Source of the DNA: JBLHKW01 sp047618565
GTDB lineage: Bacteria; Planctomycetota; UBA1135; GCA-002686595
Reading direction: 5' to 3'
DNA length: 20,625 bases
NCBI GenBank assembly: GCA_047618565.1
Contig: JBLHKW010000096.1
Span: 1 to 20,625, forward strand
Shown: positions 7,411 to 15,737 of the stretch, one piece after another
How the letters are laid out: each line of letters begins with the position of its first letter
Numbering within the stretch: position 1 is the stretch's first letter
Notes under the pieces: model-generated
The model's database searches: none
What the model was told of the DNA's origin: nothing
What the model saw: only the letters and a program-made list of their open reading frames with translations
Made by a program: the position numbers and the translations under genes

Positions 7411-9018
7411 TCAGCGCGCCTGGCGCCGACGCAGCAGGAGGTGACCGTCCGGCAGCCCAGGATCGAGGACCGGATCGAAGTTGCGCCGGAAGTAACGCAT
7501 CACTTTCCGGTGGCTGTTCGTGAAGGCGGTATCGGGGCGTTGGAGCAGGAACTCGTCGACGATCAACGCCCAGTTGACCCCGCCTTGTTCCAGCATCTCC
7601 ACGATCGACTTCTGGTACTCCTCGCTCGCACTCCAGAGCATGTACAGGTCCCATCCGGGCGCAACCCGGCCCAAGATCGGGTAGTACGCGACCCGGAACG
7701 GAGCCATGAACATGCTCTCATCCACGGGCACTCGCTTCGCGACGACAGCTTCGAGCTGCTCCAGTTCGCGCGCCTGGGACTCGGGGATCCGTAGCAGGTC
7801 GCCGGCAACCTCATGCTCGACGAGAGTGCGCCGGGCGAGTGAGCCGAAGGTTCTGAGCTCCGGGTGCACCCCCCAGGCCACGAGCAGGGCGCTGATGGAG
7901 AGCGAGCCCCAGGTGAGGGTCCGCGCCAGGACCGGCCGCTTCCGGCCGAACAGCACCGCCATCGCGCAGATGGCCAGGAGCAGTGGTTGTATCGACTGGG
8001 CCAGGTGCGAAGGGCTCGCGCGCACCCACGAGTGGTGCGTGTAGGGCAGTCCGATGCAGACCGACGCGATCAAGACGGCGCGTGCTGCATGGTCTCCATC
8101 CACACGCCGCCGCAGTGCCCAGACGAGCGCTACGGGGTAGACGACAACCATCACCACATACCCCACGCCAGCGACCAGGTTGGGAGCCAGTCCGGCGAAG
8201 GCCATGCTGTAGTCGAGTGTCCACGGCCAGGGAATCGCACGCGGTACGTTGGTGCCGCGACTCCCGAGCAACCGAAGCGATTCGACAAAGGCCTCCCACA
8301 TGCCGGGCACGAGAGCCAACATCAGGAGCATCGGCCCGTAGCCGAGGATCACGCCAGCCCCCCAGCTCGTCGCCTTCGCGGGCAGACCGCCATCTGGTCG
8401 GTCGCGGTGCGCGAAGAGGATCACCGCGGCGAAGCCCAGGGTGCAGTAGAGGCCGTGGTTGCGACCGAAGAAGGCCGCCAGGCCAACGAAGATCCCGGCC
8501 ACCAGGTGCCGCCGCGCGGTCGGGCGTTCGAGCAGGCGCACGGCGAAGAGCACGGCCATCAGTGCCAGGCTCGATTCGAACAGCTTGTGGCGCGGGAACA
8601 TCCAGACCGTCAGCACGGCCCCCATCAGAGCCAGCACGGCAATCGAAGGCGTGACGCGTCGCAACACCGCCAGGCCGCAAAACAGCCCGAGTGCCTGAAA
8701 GATCGCGTTCGACAGCCGCAACGCCATCAGCCCGGATCCGAAGACGGAGGACCAGGCCGCGCCCCAGTAGTAGCGCCCGGGGTCGTACGACTGAAAGTCT
8801 CGCAGCGGCACCTTGCCCAGGGCCGTGAGCTGAGCTCCGTGCCAGAGAAACCCCTCGTCCGCAAGATCGAGGCCGATATCGCCCGTGAGTGCAAACAGCG
8901 CACCGATCAGGACCACGGCGCAGATCAGGCTGGCAGGCATGCTAGGCAAGGGTCGCGGGCGCGCGACGCTCGGGCGCGTGTGCGCAGCCCGATCCAGTTC
9001 CACGCGAGTCTCGCCCAT
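7411..9018 (-). CDS. Polytopic membrane GT-C-type glycosyltransferase (PMT/ArnT-like)
   Basis: The 535-residue product has roughly ten hydrophobic segments, the first at about residues 28-46. They are followed by a short loop with the acidic pair D54-E55 in LDLADEGFLWHGAQ and then SYDPGRYY (77-84). This arrangement, an acidic catalytic motif in the first extracytoplasmic loop before a P-G segment, is typical of GT-C enzymes that transfer sugars from polyprenyl-phosphate donors to lipids or proteins on the outer face of the membrane. The hydrophilic C-terminal third (from about 400) is probably extracytoplasmic. Donor and acceptor are unknown. The start is uncertain: no Shine-Dalgarno is seen, and an internal ATG at residue 27 would still retain all membrane segments. 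The gene is divergent from the propeller-esterase gene, and its downstream neighbour is the pseudouridine synthase. A similar enzyme is encoded at 17275-18810. Confidence 0.75.
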   Translation of the reverse strand: MGETRVELDRAAHTRPSVARPRPLPSMPASLICAVVLIGALFALTGDIGLDLADEGFLWHGAQLTALGKVPLRDFQSYDPGRYYWGAAWSSVFGSGLMALRLSNAIFQALGLFCGLAVLRRVTPSIAVLALMGAVLTVWMFPRHKLFESSLALMAVLFAVRLLERPTARRHLVAGIFVGLAAFFGRNHGLYCTLGFAAVILFAHRDRPDGGLPAKATSWGAGVILGYGPMLLMLALVPGMWEAFVESLRLLGSRGTNVPRAIPWPWTLDYSMAFAGLAPNLVAGVGYVVMVVVYPVALVWALRRRVDGDHAARAVLIASVCIGLPYTHHSWVRASPSHLAQSIQPLLLAICAMAVLFGRKRPVLARTLTWGSLSISALLVAWGVHPELRTFGSLARRTLVEHEVAGDLLRIPESQARELEQLEAVVAKRVPVDESMFMAPFRVAYYPILGRVAPGWDLYMLWSASEEYQKSIVEMLEQGGVNWALIVDEFLLQRPDTAFTNSHRKVMRYFRRNFDPVLDPGLPDGHLLLRRRQAR

Positions 9019-9206
9019 GCAGCGTTAGTCTAGCGACCCCTGCAGATGCGCGAGAGCGGCGGCTTCCGTTTTCGGCGACGATTAGTGGGGCATGGGGAAC
9101 GAGCTCCGGATACCAAGACCTACCCGATGGCAGTATTCGAGCCGCGCGCTTAGGATCCCGATCCGCGGTACCTTCGCCTTTCCTTGATCACGCCTGGAAT
9201 CCGACC

Positions 9207-11597
9207 ATGATCCTCTCGAGCGCCCTGCTTGCTGCCCTTTCGATCCTGCCCCCCTCCGGCACCACGAGCGAGGACGCCGACTGGCCGCACCTTCGAGGTC
9301 CACTCTGCGACGGACGGACAGCGGCGGCCGGACTGTTCGAAGGCGGCGCGTTCGGCCTGGAGGTCAACTGGAAGGCCGCACTCGGATTCGCGTATTCGGG
9401 CGTCGCGGTGTCGGGCCGTCACCTCGTGACATTCTTCTCGGACGGCGAGTCGGACGTCGTGATCGCACTGGACGCTCTCGATGGAAGCGAGCTCTGGCGC
9501 CACGCCGTGTCGGAGACGTACCGCGGCCACGATGGATCAGAAGACGGTCCGATCAGTACTCCCAGCATCCACGGCGGTGTCGTGTTCGCACTCGGCCCGC
9601 TCGGGGATCTGGTCGCCCTGAACCTGGCCGACGGGGACGCCATCTGGAGCAAGCACCTGGCCCGGGACTTCGGCGCCACGATTCCCGAGTACGGCTGCAC
9701 GACCACGCCCCTGGCGGTCGATGGCGTCCTGATCGTGCAGACGGGCGGCGACGAGGGTCGTTCCATCACAGGCCTCGATCCGGCCTCCGGCGAGGTGCTC
9801 TGGTCGCTGGGGGATGAGATGACCCAGTACCAGTCCCCGGTCGCGATGGAGCTCGCCGGCCGCCTGCAGGTCATCGTCCCGGATGGCGAGCGCATGATCG
9901 GTCTCGCGCCGCGCGACGGCAGCCTGCTGTGGGAGCACATCTTCCAGGGCGAGCGCGACTCGGTCGGAACCGGAATGGCCACGGGCATCGACGGCAACCG
10001 CTTCGCCATGAATGTGGGCGGAGCCCTGACGATGATCGAGGTCACCCAGGACGCCGAGGGCACGGGCTTCGCGACCCAGGAGCTGTTCCGCTCGCGGGAT
10101 CTCGGCCGCGGCTACGTGGCGCCGGTCGCGTACGAGGGTCACATCTACGGCATCAACAACAGCTTCCTCACCTGTATCGACGGCACGACCGGGAAGCGCG
10201 TGTGGAAATCGCGGCCCCCGGGCGGCTGTGGGCTGCTGCTCGTCAATGACCGCCTGCTCGTGCTCGGCGCGGAGGGCGTGGTGGCCGTCGTCAAGGCCAC
10301 ACCGGACGGCTACGAGGAAGAGGCGCGTACGCAGGTCCTCGAACACACCGGTTTCGCCTGGCCCAGCTTCGCGAACGGGCGCCTGTACGTGCGCAACTCG
10401 GCCGAGGTCGCATCGGTTGCGATCGTCTCGGCCTCGACGAACGCGCCGATCGCGAGCGCCGGGACGCCACAGACGGGCGCTGGCGCCTTCGCGCAGTTCG
10501 TCCAGCGCGCAAGCGCTTCCGAGGACCCCCAGGCCGTGATCGAGGCCTTCATGGAGGCGCAAGAGCAGTTTCCGATCCTCGAGGACGGCCAGATGCACAT
10601 CGTCTACCGCGGAGATGTCCAGGAGGTCGCCGTCGCGGGCACGATGATCGACGGGGGCCGCCCGCGGTCGATGGAGCGCATCCCGAACACGGACTTCCAT
10701 CACGTGAGCTTCGCGATCGATGCGGGCACGCGCTGGGAGTACCGATTCCAGATCGACCTCGAGAAGTGGGAGACCGACCCCCTCAATCCGCGCACGCTGC
10801 CCGGCTCCCGTGGCGACATGCTCTCGGAAGTCCTGACGCCCGCGTACGAGGAAAACACGGACTACCGTGAGCCGACCGGCCCTGCGCGCGGTCGCATCGA
10901 GGCGCATGACTTCGTGAGCGAGCAACTCGGCGACACGCGTCCGCTCCAGGTCTACTTGCCTGCTGGCTACGACGAGAGCGACACCACCTACCCGCTTCTC
11001 ATCGTCCACCGCGGCAAGGATTGGCTCGAGAAGGGCCTGATGGGCAACACCCTGGACAACCTCATCGGCGAGAGCGTCACTCCGCTGGTCGTGGCCTTCA
11101 TCGATCCCGCTCCCCAGTGGTGGTTCGAGGGTGGCGGCAGCGGTACGGAAGCCTACGCCAAGATGCTCGTCGAGGAGTTCCTCCCGCACCTCCGAGAGCG
11201 CTACCGCTTGAGCGACGCCGGAGACCAGAACGCCCTGATGGGCGCCCAGAGTTTCGGCCTGACCGTCGCTCTGGCTGCGGTCACCTACCCGGACGTCTTC
11301 GGCAAGGTTGCCGTGGAGAGCCTCGCCATGCGCGACGTGGCGCGCCACGCGTTGCTCGAGCGAATCGAGGACGGACCCGTTCTCAACGTGGACTTCTACG
11401 TCGGCTGGAACCGCTACGGCTCGCGCAACGCAGACCAGGGCTATGACAACGGCGCCGATAGCGCGCGCTTCGCGAGCGTCCTGGAAGCCAAGGGTTATCA
11501 GGTAGGCGGTGGCGAGGTGCTCGATAGCTCCGGATGGGGCAGTGCACGCGCTCGCAGCAGCGACATCCTCGAGGCCCTGTTTCCGATCGGCGACTGA
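9207..11597 (+). CDS. Secreted fusion: PQQ-like beta-propeller, E-set domain, esterase fold
   Basis: The 796-residue product begins with a signal peptide (MILSSALLAALSILPP), then DADWPHLRGP (residues 23-32), a variant of the planctomycete propeller entry motif. PQQ-like blades (LDALDGSELWRH, LDPASGEVLWS, IDGTTGKRVWKS) run to about residue 410. After a low-complexity linker comes an E-set/CBM48-like module (about 460-530) ending in DPLNP (524-528), as found before Fes/esterase-D-type esterases. The C-terminus (about 555-796) matches the alpha/beta-hydrolase esterase fold (LQVYLPAGYD, LDNLIGE, VAFIDP). The expected nucleophile is Ser682 in AQSFG, where the first glycine of GxSxG is alanine. At the usual GGHDW histidine position the sequence reads DSSGW (773-777). 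The esterase may therefore be inactive or use other residues. It converges on the VWA lipoprotein gene through a shared hairpin. Domain content is confident; catalytic status is inferred. Confidence 0.87.
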   Translation: MILSSALLAALSILPPSGTTSEDADWPHLRGPLCDGRTAAAGLFEGGAFGLEVNWKAALGFAYSGVAVSGRHLVTFFSDGESDVVIALDALDGSELWRHAVSETYRGHDGSEDGPISTPSIHGGVVFALGPLGDLVALNLADGDAIWSKHLARDFGATIPEYGCTTTPLAVDGVLIVQTGGDEGRSITGLDPASGEVLWSLGDEMTQYQSPVAMELAGRLQVIVPDGERMIGLAPRDGSLLWEHIFQGERDSVGTGMATGIDGNRFAMNVGGALTMIEVTQDAEGTGFATQELFRSRDLGRGYVAPVAYEGHIYGINNSFLTCIDGTTGKRVWKSRPPGGCGLLLVNDRLLVLGAEGVVAVVKATPDGYEEEARTQVLEHTGFAWPSFANGRLYVRNSAEVASVAIVSASTNAPIASAGTPQTGAGAFAQFVQRASASEDPQAVIEAFMEAQEQFPILEDGQMHIVYRGDVQEVAVAGTMIDGGRPRSMERIPNTDFHHVSFAIDAGTRWEYRFQIDLEKWETDPLNPRTLPGSRGDMLSEVLTPAYEENTDYREPTGPARGRIEAHDFVSEQLGDTRPLQVYLPAGYDESDTTYPLLIVHRGKDWLEKGLMGNTLDNLIGESVTPLVVAFIDPAPQWWFEGGGSGTEAYAKMLVEEFLPHLRERYRLSDAGDQNALMGAQSFGLTVALAAVTYPDVFGKVAVESLAMRDVARHALLERIEDGPVLNVDFYVGWNRYGSRNADQGYDNGADSARFASVLEAKGYQVGGGEVLDSSGWGSARARSSDILEALFPIGD

Positions 11598-11618
11598 GAG
11601 CGACGTTCTCTCAGTCGC
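11590..11618. terminator. Shared bidirectional hairpin containing both stop codons
   Basis: A perfect 11-bp stem (11590-11600 with 11608-11618) with a seven-base loop. The left arm contains the TGA of the plus-strand fusion gene (11595-11597) and the right arm contains the complement of the TGA of the minus-strand VWA gene (11611-11613). The genes end only 13 bases apart, so the hairpin doubles as coding sequence for the last residues of both proteins. No T-tract follows on either strand. Confidence 0.72.
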
Positions 11619-14076
11619 GGTCGATCCAGACGGTCGGGATCTCTGCGGTCCCGGCCGGGGCTGGACGGGAGACACCCAGCGTCCAGATGGCTCCGGTCGA
11701 GTGGACCAGCAGGCTGGACGCGGTCTCGAAGCTGCCGTCCGCCGTGGAGCCGTCCTCGATCAGGAACCCGACCACGTTGTAGCTGCTGGACGGGACCCCA
11801 TTCGCGTCGAACGCGAACATGGCCACGTCCGTGTGACCCTCCGCGTTCGTGCGCCAGCCAGCGGCGAGCATGTTGCCATCGGGGTCCACATGCACATCGC
11901 TGATGGCGGCATCGCGACCGAAGTCGATGTCCGGTTGACTGGTCGACCCAAGGCGCAGGGTGACCAGACCCGTGGCAGGAAAGCGCGAGCCGACGCTGCC
12001 GGCGAAACTCGTATCGGGCGTGCCGTTCTCGAGCAAGCGACAGATCACGGGCTGCTGACGAATATCGCCTGCACCCAGGGACTCGACCTGGGTTCCGGCG
12101 AAGACGATGCGCCCCAGCGCGTCGACTGTCACGGCACTCGGTCGTACGGGCAGCGGGACGCTGCTGAACAGATCCAGACCAAAGGCCACTCCGCCGGTCG
12201 CGAAGCTGGCATCCAGCTCGCCGGTAAGCGCATCGAGCACGAACACCTTGGCGTCACGGTTCTGATTCCACGACGGCGCGTCGACGGAGAAGCCCTCCCC
12301 CAAGACCACGATGCGCCCGAGCCCGTCCAGGGCCACTTCCGTGGCCACATCGAAGGGCTGCGTGGGCGAGGCCGGATGGACGAAGACACCCCCCGAGCCG
12401 AAGCTCCCGTCGATGGCGAGCGATGCGGCGTCCAGCGACCAGACCGTACTCGAACGGGTCGCGCCGCCACGGGATCCGACGGCCACCAGCCGCCCCTGTC
12501 CATGGATGAGCACGTCGTGCACGACCTGATCCACGCCCAGGGGATTGACCATGTCGATCTGTACCGCAGTCGATCCGTCCGCAGCCACACGCCAGACACT
12601 CGCCTGCCCAACACCGGCCAGTGGATTCGCACGCGACCAGCCGCCGACAAGCCATGCGCCGTCGGAGGGATCACGCGCGATGGAAGAAGCTCCGGTCACG
12701 GCAAGCCCCGCGTGGGTCAACAGCAGAATCCCGCCGTTGCCAAAGCTCGGATCGAGCCGTCCATCGAGCCGATCCTCATCATCAGGCTGTTCGGGGTCCG
12801 CCAGAAAGCGAGCGACGAAAGCGGTGGCGACCTCGCCGCAGCCCGGCTCCGCACACCCGTTGGAACGCCAGCCGCAGACCAGCACGCGCCCGAGGTCGTC
12901 CTCCATCGAATCAGCCAGAACCGCCCGTTGCGCACCCACGGCCAGCTCGGGGCGCGTGTACACATCGAGGAAGCCACAGCCCGCGCCGAAGAAGGTCGCG
13001 TCGAACGGGAAGGTCACATCACCGGCGGCCGGACTGGGGCGCACGGAGACGCGCAACTGATGGGAACCGATGGTCTTCGGCGAGCAGTAGGACAGGAAGT
13101 AGAAGCTGTTGGCCAGCGCGCGTACGCCCGCGCCCACGGCCTCGAACAGGGGCACGAGATCCTCGATCTCGCTCGCAAACTCCGCACCGTCTGGCCCGAT
13201 CGCCTGCAGCACGCCCGTATCGATCTCCGAACCGAGTCCGATCGTGAAGGCGCTGTAGCGCGCTTGCCCGTCGCTGTCCTCCTGATTGATGCGCGCGACC
13301 GCTTCGTCCAGGGTCGCGATCGGTCCGGCCTGGTGCGTACCATCCGTGAACGTCACCAGCGCCAGGGACCGGTTCTCGATCCCCTCCGCCGCAGCCTGGG
13401 CATCGACCTGATCCAGATCGTCGAGCGCGTCGATCACCGCGCCATACAGATTGGTCGAGGGGCTGAACGGCGGCTCCGCGTCGAGCGCATCGATGGCCGC
13501 GTGCAGCGCGATGGCATCGTTGGTGAATCCGATGTCGTGCCCCGCGATGGCGTGCAGGTGATCCTGACCGTCGAACCAGGACAGCTTGATGAAGCTCTCC
13601 GGACTCTGGGCGGTAACGACGTCTACGTAGCGCCCCGCGCCTTCTTTTTGCGCGTCGATCGCGGCCTGGTTCTGCTGCACGCTGTTCGAGCGGTCCACGA
13701 TCAGGTGCGTGTACGAACGGAACACCTGCGGGCGCGGCCGCAACTGCTGCTGGCTCTCGCTCAGGGATACGGACTGGTCGTTCTCGTAGATCCGGAAGGC
13801 CTCGGGCGCGAGATCCGCAGCCGGAGAGCCGTTGGCGTTCAGGACCTGGACGAAGATCGACACCTTGCCCGGCAGGTCCACGCGCGCGTCGGCCACGAGC
13901 GGCAGGATGGTGGACGGACCGCTCGGTGCCGTCCCACCGGAGCCGTCAGAGTCCTCGCCGACAGCGCCCCCGCCGCCGCCGCAGGCACTGCCAAGTCCTA
14001 TGAGTGAAATCCCCAGCAACACGCGCGCCGAAATACCCCGACGCGCGCCGCACCTCATCACCTGCACCATATCCAT
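11611..14076 (-). CDS. Putative lipoprotein with VWA domain and delta-60 repeats
   Basis: The 821-residue product has a hydrophobic N-terminus (residues 18-31) ending at Cys32 in LGSAC followed by five glycines. This is a lipoprotein-type signal, although the residue at -3 is glycine, so lipidation is likely but not certain. An Ig-like stretch (about 63-110, ending RIYENDQ) precedes a VWA domain with a complete metal-binding MIDAS set: DRSNS (128-132), Thr208 in STNLYGA and Asp245 in TFTDGT. Thus it probably binds a protein ligand through a divalent metal. The C-terminal half carries four recognisable delta-60 repeats with the D-x-S/G-F core (RLDPSFGNGGI about 440, AIDGSFGSGGV about 554, ELDASFATGGV about 620, TPDTSF about 686), which likely form a propeller-like unit. 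GGGAGG four bases upstream supports the ATG at 14076; an ATG six bases later is also possible. Surface adhesion or complex assembly is a guess. Confidence 0.85.
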   Translation of the reverse strand: MDMVQVMRCGARRGISARVLLGISLIGLGSACGGGGGAVGEDSDGSGGTAPSGPSTILPLVADARVDLPGKVSIFVQVLNANGSPAADLAPEAFRIYENDQSVSLSESQQQLRPRPQVFRSYTHLIVDRSNSVQQNQAAIDAQKEGAGRYVDVVTAQSPESFIKLSWFDGQDHLHAIAGHDIGFTNDAIALHAAIDALDAEPPFSPSTNLYGAVIDALDDLDQVDAQAAAEGIENRSLALVTFTDGTHQAGPIATLDEAVARINQEDSDGQARYSAFTIGLGSEIDTGVLQAIGPDGAEFASEIEDLVPLFEAVGAGVRALANSFYFLSYCSPKTIGSHQLRVSVRPSPAAGDVTFPFDATFFGAGCGFLDVYTRPELAVGAQRAVLADSMEDDLGRVLVCGWRSNGCAEPGCGEVATAFVARFLADPEQPDDEDRLDGRLDPSFGNGGILLLTHAGLAVTGASSIARDPSDGAWLVGGWSRANPLAGVGQASVWRVAADGSTAVQIDMVNPLGVDQVVHDVLIHGQGRLVAVGSRGGATRSSTVWSLDAASLAIDGSFGSGGVFVHPASPTQPFDVATEVALDGLGRIVVLGEGFSVDAPSWNQNRDAKVFVLDALTGELDASFATGGVAFGLDLFSSVPLPVRPSAVTVDALGRIVFAGTQVESLGAGDIRQQPVICRLLENGTPDTSFAGSVGSRFPATGLVTLRLGSTSQPDIDFGRDAAISDVHVDPDGNMLAAGWRTNAEGHTDVAMFAFDANGVPSSSYNVVGFLIEDGSTADGSFETASSLLVHSTGAIWTLGVSRPAPAGTAEIPTVWIDRD

Positions 14077-14080
14077 ACGG

Positions 14081-14086
14081 CCTCCC
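14081..14086 (-). promoter_or_regulatory. Ribosome binding site GGGAGG
   Basis: On the minus strand GGGAGG lies four bases before the ATG at 14076 and ten before the ATG at 14070. It rules against the upstream in-frame ATG at 14115, which would put 13 polar residues before the lipoprotein-type signal. Confidence 0.65.
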
Positions 14087-14214
14087 GACCCGAGCCAATC
14101 CCTCACGTGATCCAACAGCTGCCATGCTGGCGACTGAAAGCACCGGTCTCAAGGCTCCGGATCCGCGTGGGCTGGCCAGGGCCACGCAACCGGCCCCTGC
14201 CGCGATTTTTCTGG

Positions 14215-14559
14215 TCAACCCAGCTGCAGGGTGTCGATGTGGACGCTACGCGGCGCAGGTCGAGAGCGCGCCAGCGCCCGCAAGGCCCCGTTGCAGGGCG
14301 TCGCGACAACGAACGTGTCCTGGGACTTCACGCACAGGAGGACCGCGTCCACGCCGCCTGCATGCGCCTCGACCGCCGTGGCGGCCACGTCCAGCCGGTA
14401 GGAAACGCTGCCCCCGGGGCGTGCAAAGGTCAGCCCGTGGGCCGCAATCGCCGCGCCATGGGTTCCGCGCGCGACCAGCCGCACCTCGTTGCCAGCGTCA
14501 GCCAGTCCACCGGCTAGGGTGCCGCCGACCCCTCCGGCGCCGTAGACGAGCAGTCGCAT
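14215..14559 (-). pseudogene. Truncated ketopantoate reductase (PanE/ApbA)-like gene
   Basis: The 114-residue product starts MRLLVYGAGGVGG, the N-terminal NAD(P)-binding Rossmann motif of the PanE/ApbA ketopantoate reductase family, and keeps the family's VDAVLLCVKSQDT segment (about residues 72-84). The family is normally about 300 residues long with an all-alpha substrate-binding half. Here the frame ends at a TGA soon after the Rossmann fold, and none of the three minus-strand frames downstream (towards 14100) resumes recognisable PanE sequence. The last 25 residues already look unrelated to the family. The simplest reading is a gene cut by deletion or rearrangement next to the VWA lipoprotein gene. 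A short nucleotide-binding protein is possible but less likely. No Shine-Dalgarno sequence is evident. It is divergent from the AraC-type regulator. Confidence 0.65.
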
Positions 14560-14658
14560 GGGGACAGGATAACCCACCGCTTCACCCCCAACAGGACCCG
14601 TCCGTTGCCCCTGGGCGGATTCTGCCGCGTGCACGAGAATATCGCCGCTTCGCCGCGC

Positions 14659-14665
14659 AGGGAGG
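14659..14665 (+). promoter_or_regulatory. Ribosome binding site AGGGAGG
   Basis: AGGGAGG stands three bases before the ATG at 14669. It is the strongest Shine-Dalgarno match in the window and fixes the start of the AraC-family gene, though the spacer is short. Confidence 0.75.
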
Positions 14666-14668
14666 CAA

Positions 14669-15517
14669 ATGGTCCAGACTCACGGCCCCATCACCCTCGG
14701 ACGTCCCGACCGAACGGTGGATCTCGCGGGGCTGCGATTGATCGAATCGCGCTACGAGCCGCGGCGAGTGCTGGCGCCGCACGCGCACAGGAACGGGAAC
14801 GTCAGCCTGGTCTTCGAGGGCGAGTTCGAGGAATCGATCGATGGCCACGTCGTTCGCCCGGGATCGGCCAGCTTCGTCGTGAAGCCCGGTGGAGCGATCC
14901 ACAGCAACCGCTACGGAGCGCGCCCGGTGCGCGCGTTCGTGATCGAGATCACCCAGCAGCGTGAAATGGAGCTCGGGCTACGCTCGGGACAGCCGGCGCG
15001 CTGGTACGACGGCGGTACATCGGTAGCCTGGTTGCTGGACATCTACGAGGCCTTCCTGGACGAAGCTCATGATCTCGAAACGGTCGCGCTCGACGGTCTC
15101 CGGGAGGTGATCCGGAGCACGGAGAGTGTGCCGAGTCCGGGCTGCGGCGGATCGCAACTCTTGCGGCGCGCCGAGATGATCCTGCGCAGTGAAGTCGGCA
15201 GCGCGCCCGACTCCCGCCAGCTGGCCGAGCGGGTCGGCGTGCACCCGGTCTATCTCGCGCGTCTCTTCCGGGCTGCCCACGGCTGCGGGATCTCGGCCTA
15301 TCGACGAAGGCTCCAGGTACGTGACGCGGCGCGCCGCCTGGCGGAGTGCCCTGGGCCCCAGACCGACGTCGCGATCGATGCCGGGTTCGCGGACCAGAGC
15401 CACATGTGCCGCGCCTTCAAGGCGGAGCTCGGCCTCACGCCCGGCGCCTACCGCCGCCTGCTCCAGCGCGCGCCATGCTCGGGTCATCGGGCCGCAGCGC
15501 ACGCGCGCGGCGCCTGA
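14669..15517 (+). CDS. AraC-family transcriptional regulator
   Basis: The 282-residue product has an N-terminal cupin-like sensing half containing PHAH (37-40) and a second histidine at 78, with short beta-strands around a G-x-F-E-x-x-x-x-G turn. The C-terminal AraC DNA-binding domain carries two helix-turn-helix units: DSRQLAERVGVHPVYLARLF (181-200) and DVAIDAGFADQSHMCRAFKA (233-252). The second is followed by LGLTPGAYRR, the family signature. It acts as a cytoplasmic regulator; the effector is unknown, and conserved histidines in the cupin half would allow metal or small-ligand binding. The gene is divergent from the PanE fragment and is followed by a hairpin and then by a serine hydrolase gene on the same strand. 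That hydrolase and the divergent neighbour are the natural first candidates as targets. Family assignment is secure. Confidence 0.93.
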   Translation: MVQTHGPITLGRPDRTVDLAGLRLIESRYEPRRVLAPHAHRNGNVSLVFEGEFEESIDGHVVRPGSASFVVKPGGAIHSNRYGARPVRAFVIEITQQREMELGLRSGQPARWYDGGTSVAWLLDIYEAFLDEAHDLETVALDGLREVIRSTESVPSPGCGGSQLLRRAEMILRSEVGSAPDSRQLAERVGVHPVYLARLFRAAHGCGISAYRRRLQVRDAARRLAECPGPQTDVAIDAGFADQSHMCRAFKAELGLTPGAYRRLLQRAPCSGHRAAAHARGA

Positions 15518-15523
15518 TGACGG

Positions 15524-15541
15524 CGGTCGCGCGAGCGACCG
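15524..15541 (+). terminator. Hairpin after the AraC-family gene
   Basis: A perfect 7-bp G+C-rich stem (15524-15530 with 15535-15541) closed by a GCGA tetraloop begins six bases after the regulator's stop codon. No T-tract follows. It suggests that the serine hydrolase gene 196 bases further on has its own promoter, but factor-dependent or partial termination cannot be distinguished. Confidence 0.55.
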
Positions 15542-15737
15542 GGCTCGCCCACCACTCGGGGCCATGAAACGGCACCTTCTGGCCGATTCGGGACAATATC
15601 GGGCCGCAGGTTGGGTCTGTTCAAGACCTGCTCCACGCGGATGGGCTAGCCTGCACCGATAGATCGGACGCCAGACGGTGTCCGCGTCCGCCAGTCCGGT
15701 CACCCATTCCGGGTCCGACGAGCAAGCGAGCAGCGCC

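Noticed and set aside
7864..9033. A 389-codon plus-strand frame opposite the first glycosyltransferase.
   Set aside because: Its product is highly polar, rich in His/Gln/Arg, without a domain, whereas the minus strand encodes a coherent polytopic membrane protein.
9537..11675. A 712-codon minus-strand frame opposite the propeller-esterase gene.
   Set aside because: No domain or signal is visible, and the plus strand has clear propeller and esterase motifs throughout.
11509..14007. An 832-codon open frame on the plus strand opposite the VWA lipoprotein.
   Set aside because: The minus strand encodes a signal sequence, a complete MIDAS set and delta-60 repeats; the plus-strand translation shows no domain and arises from codon bias.
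14177..14210. A bulged hairpin followed by a TTTTT run on the plus strand, considered as an intrinsic terminator.
   Set aside because: No plus-strand gene lies upstream that would need it; on the minus strand, where the neighbouring genes are, the run is A and precedes no stem.
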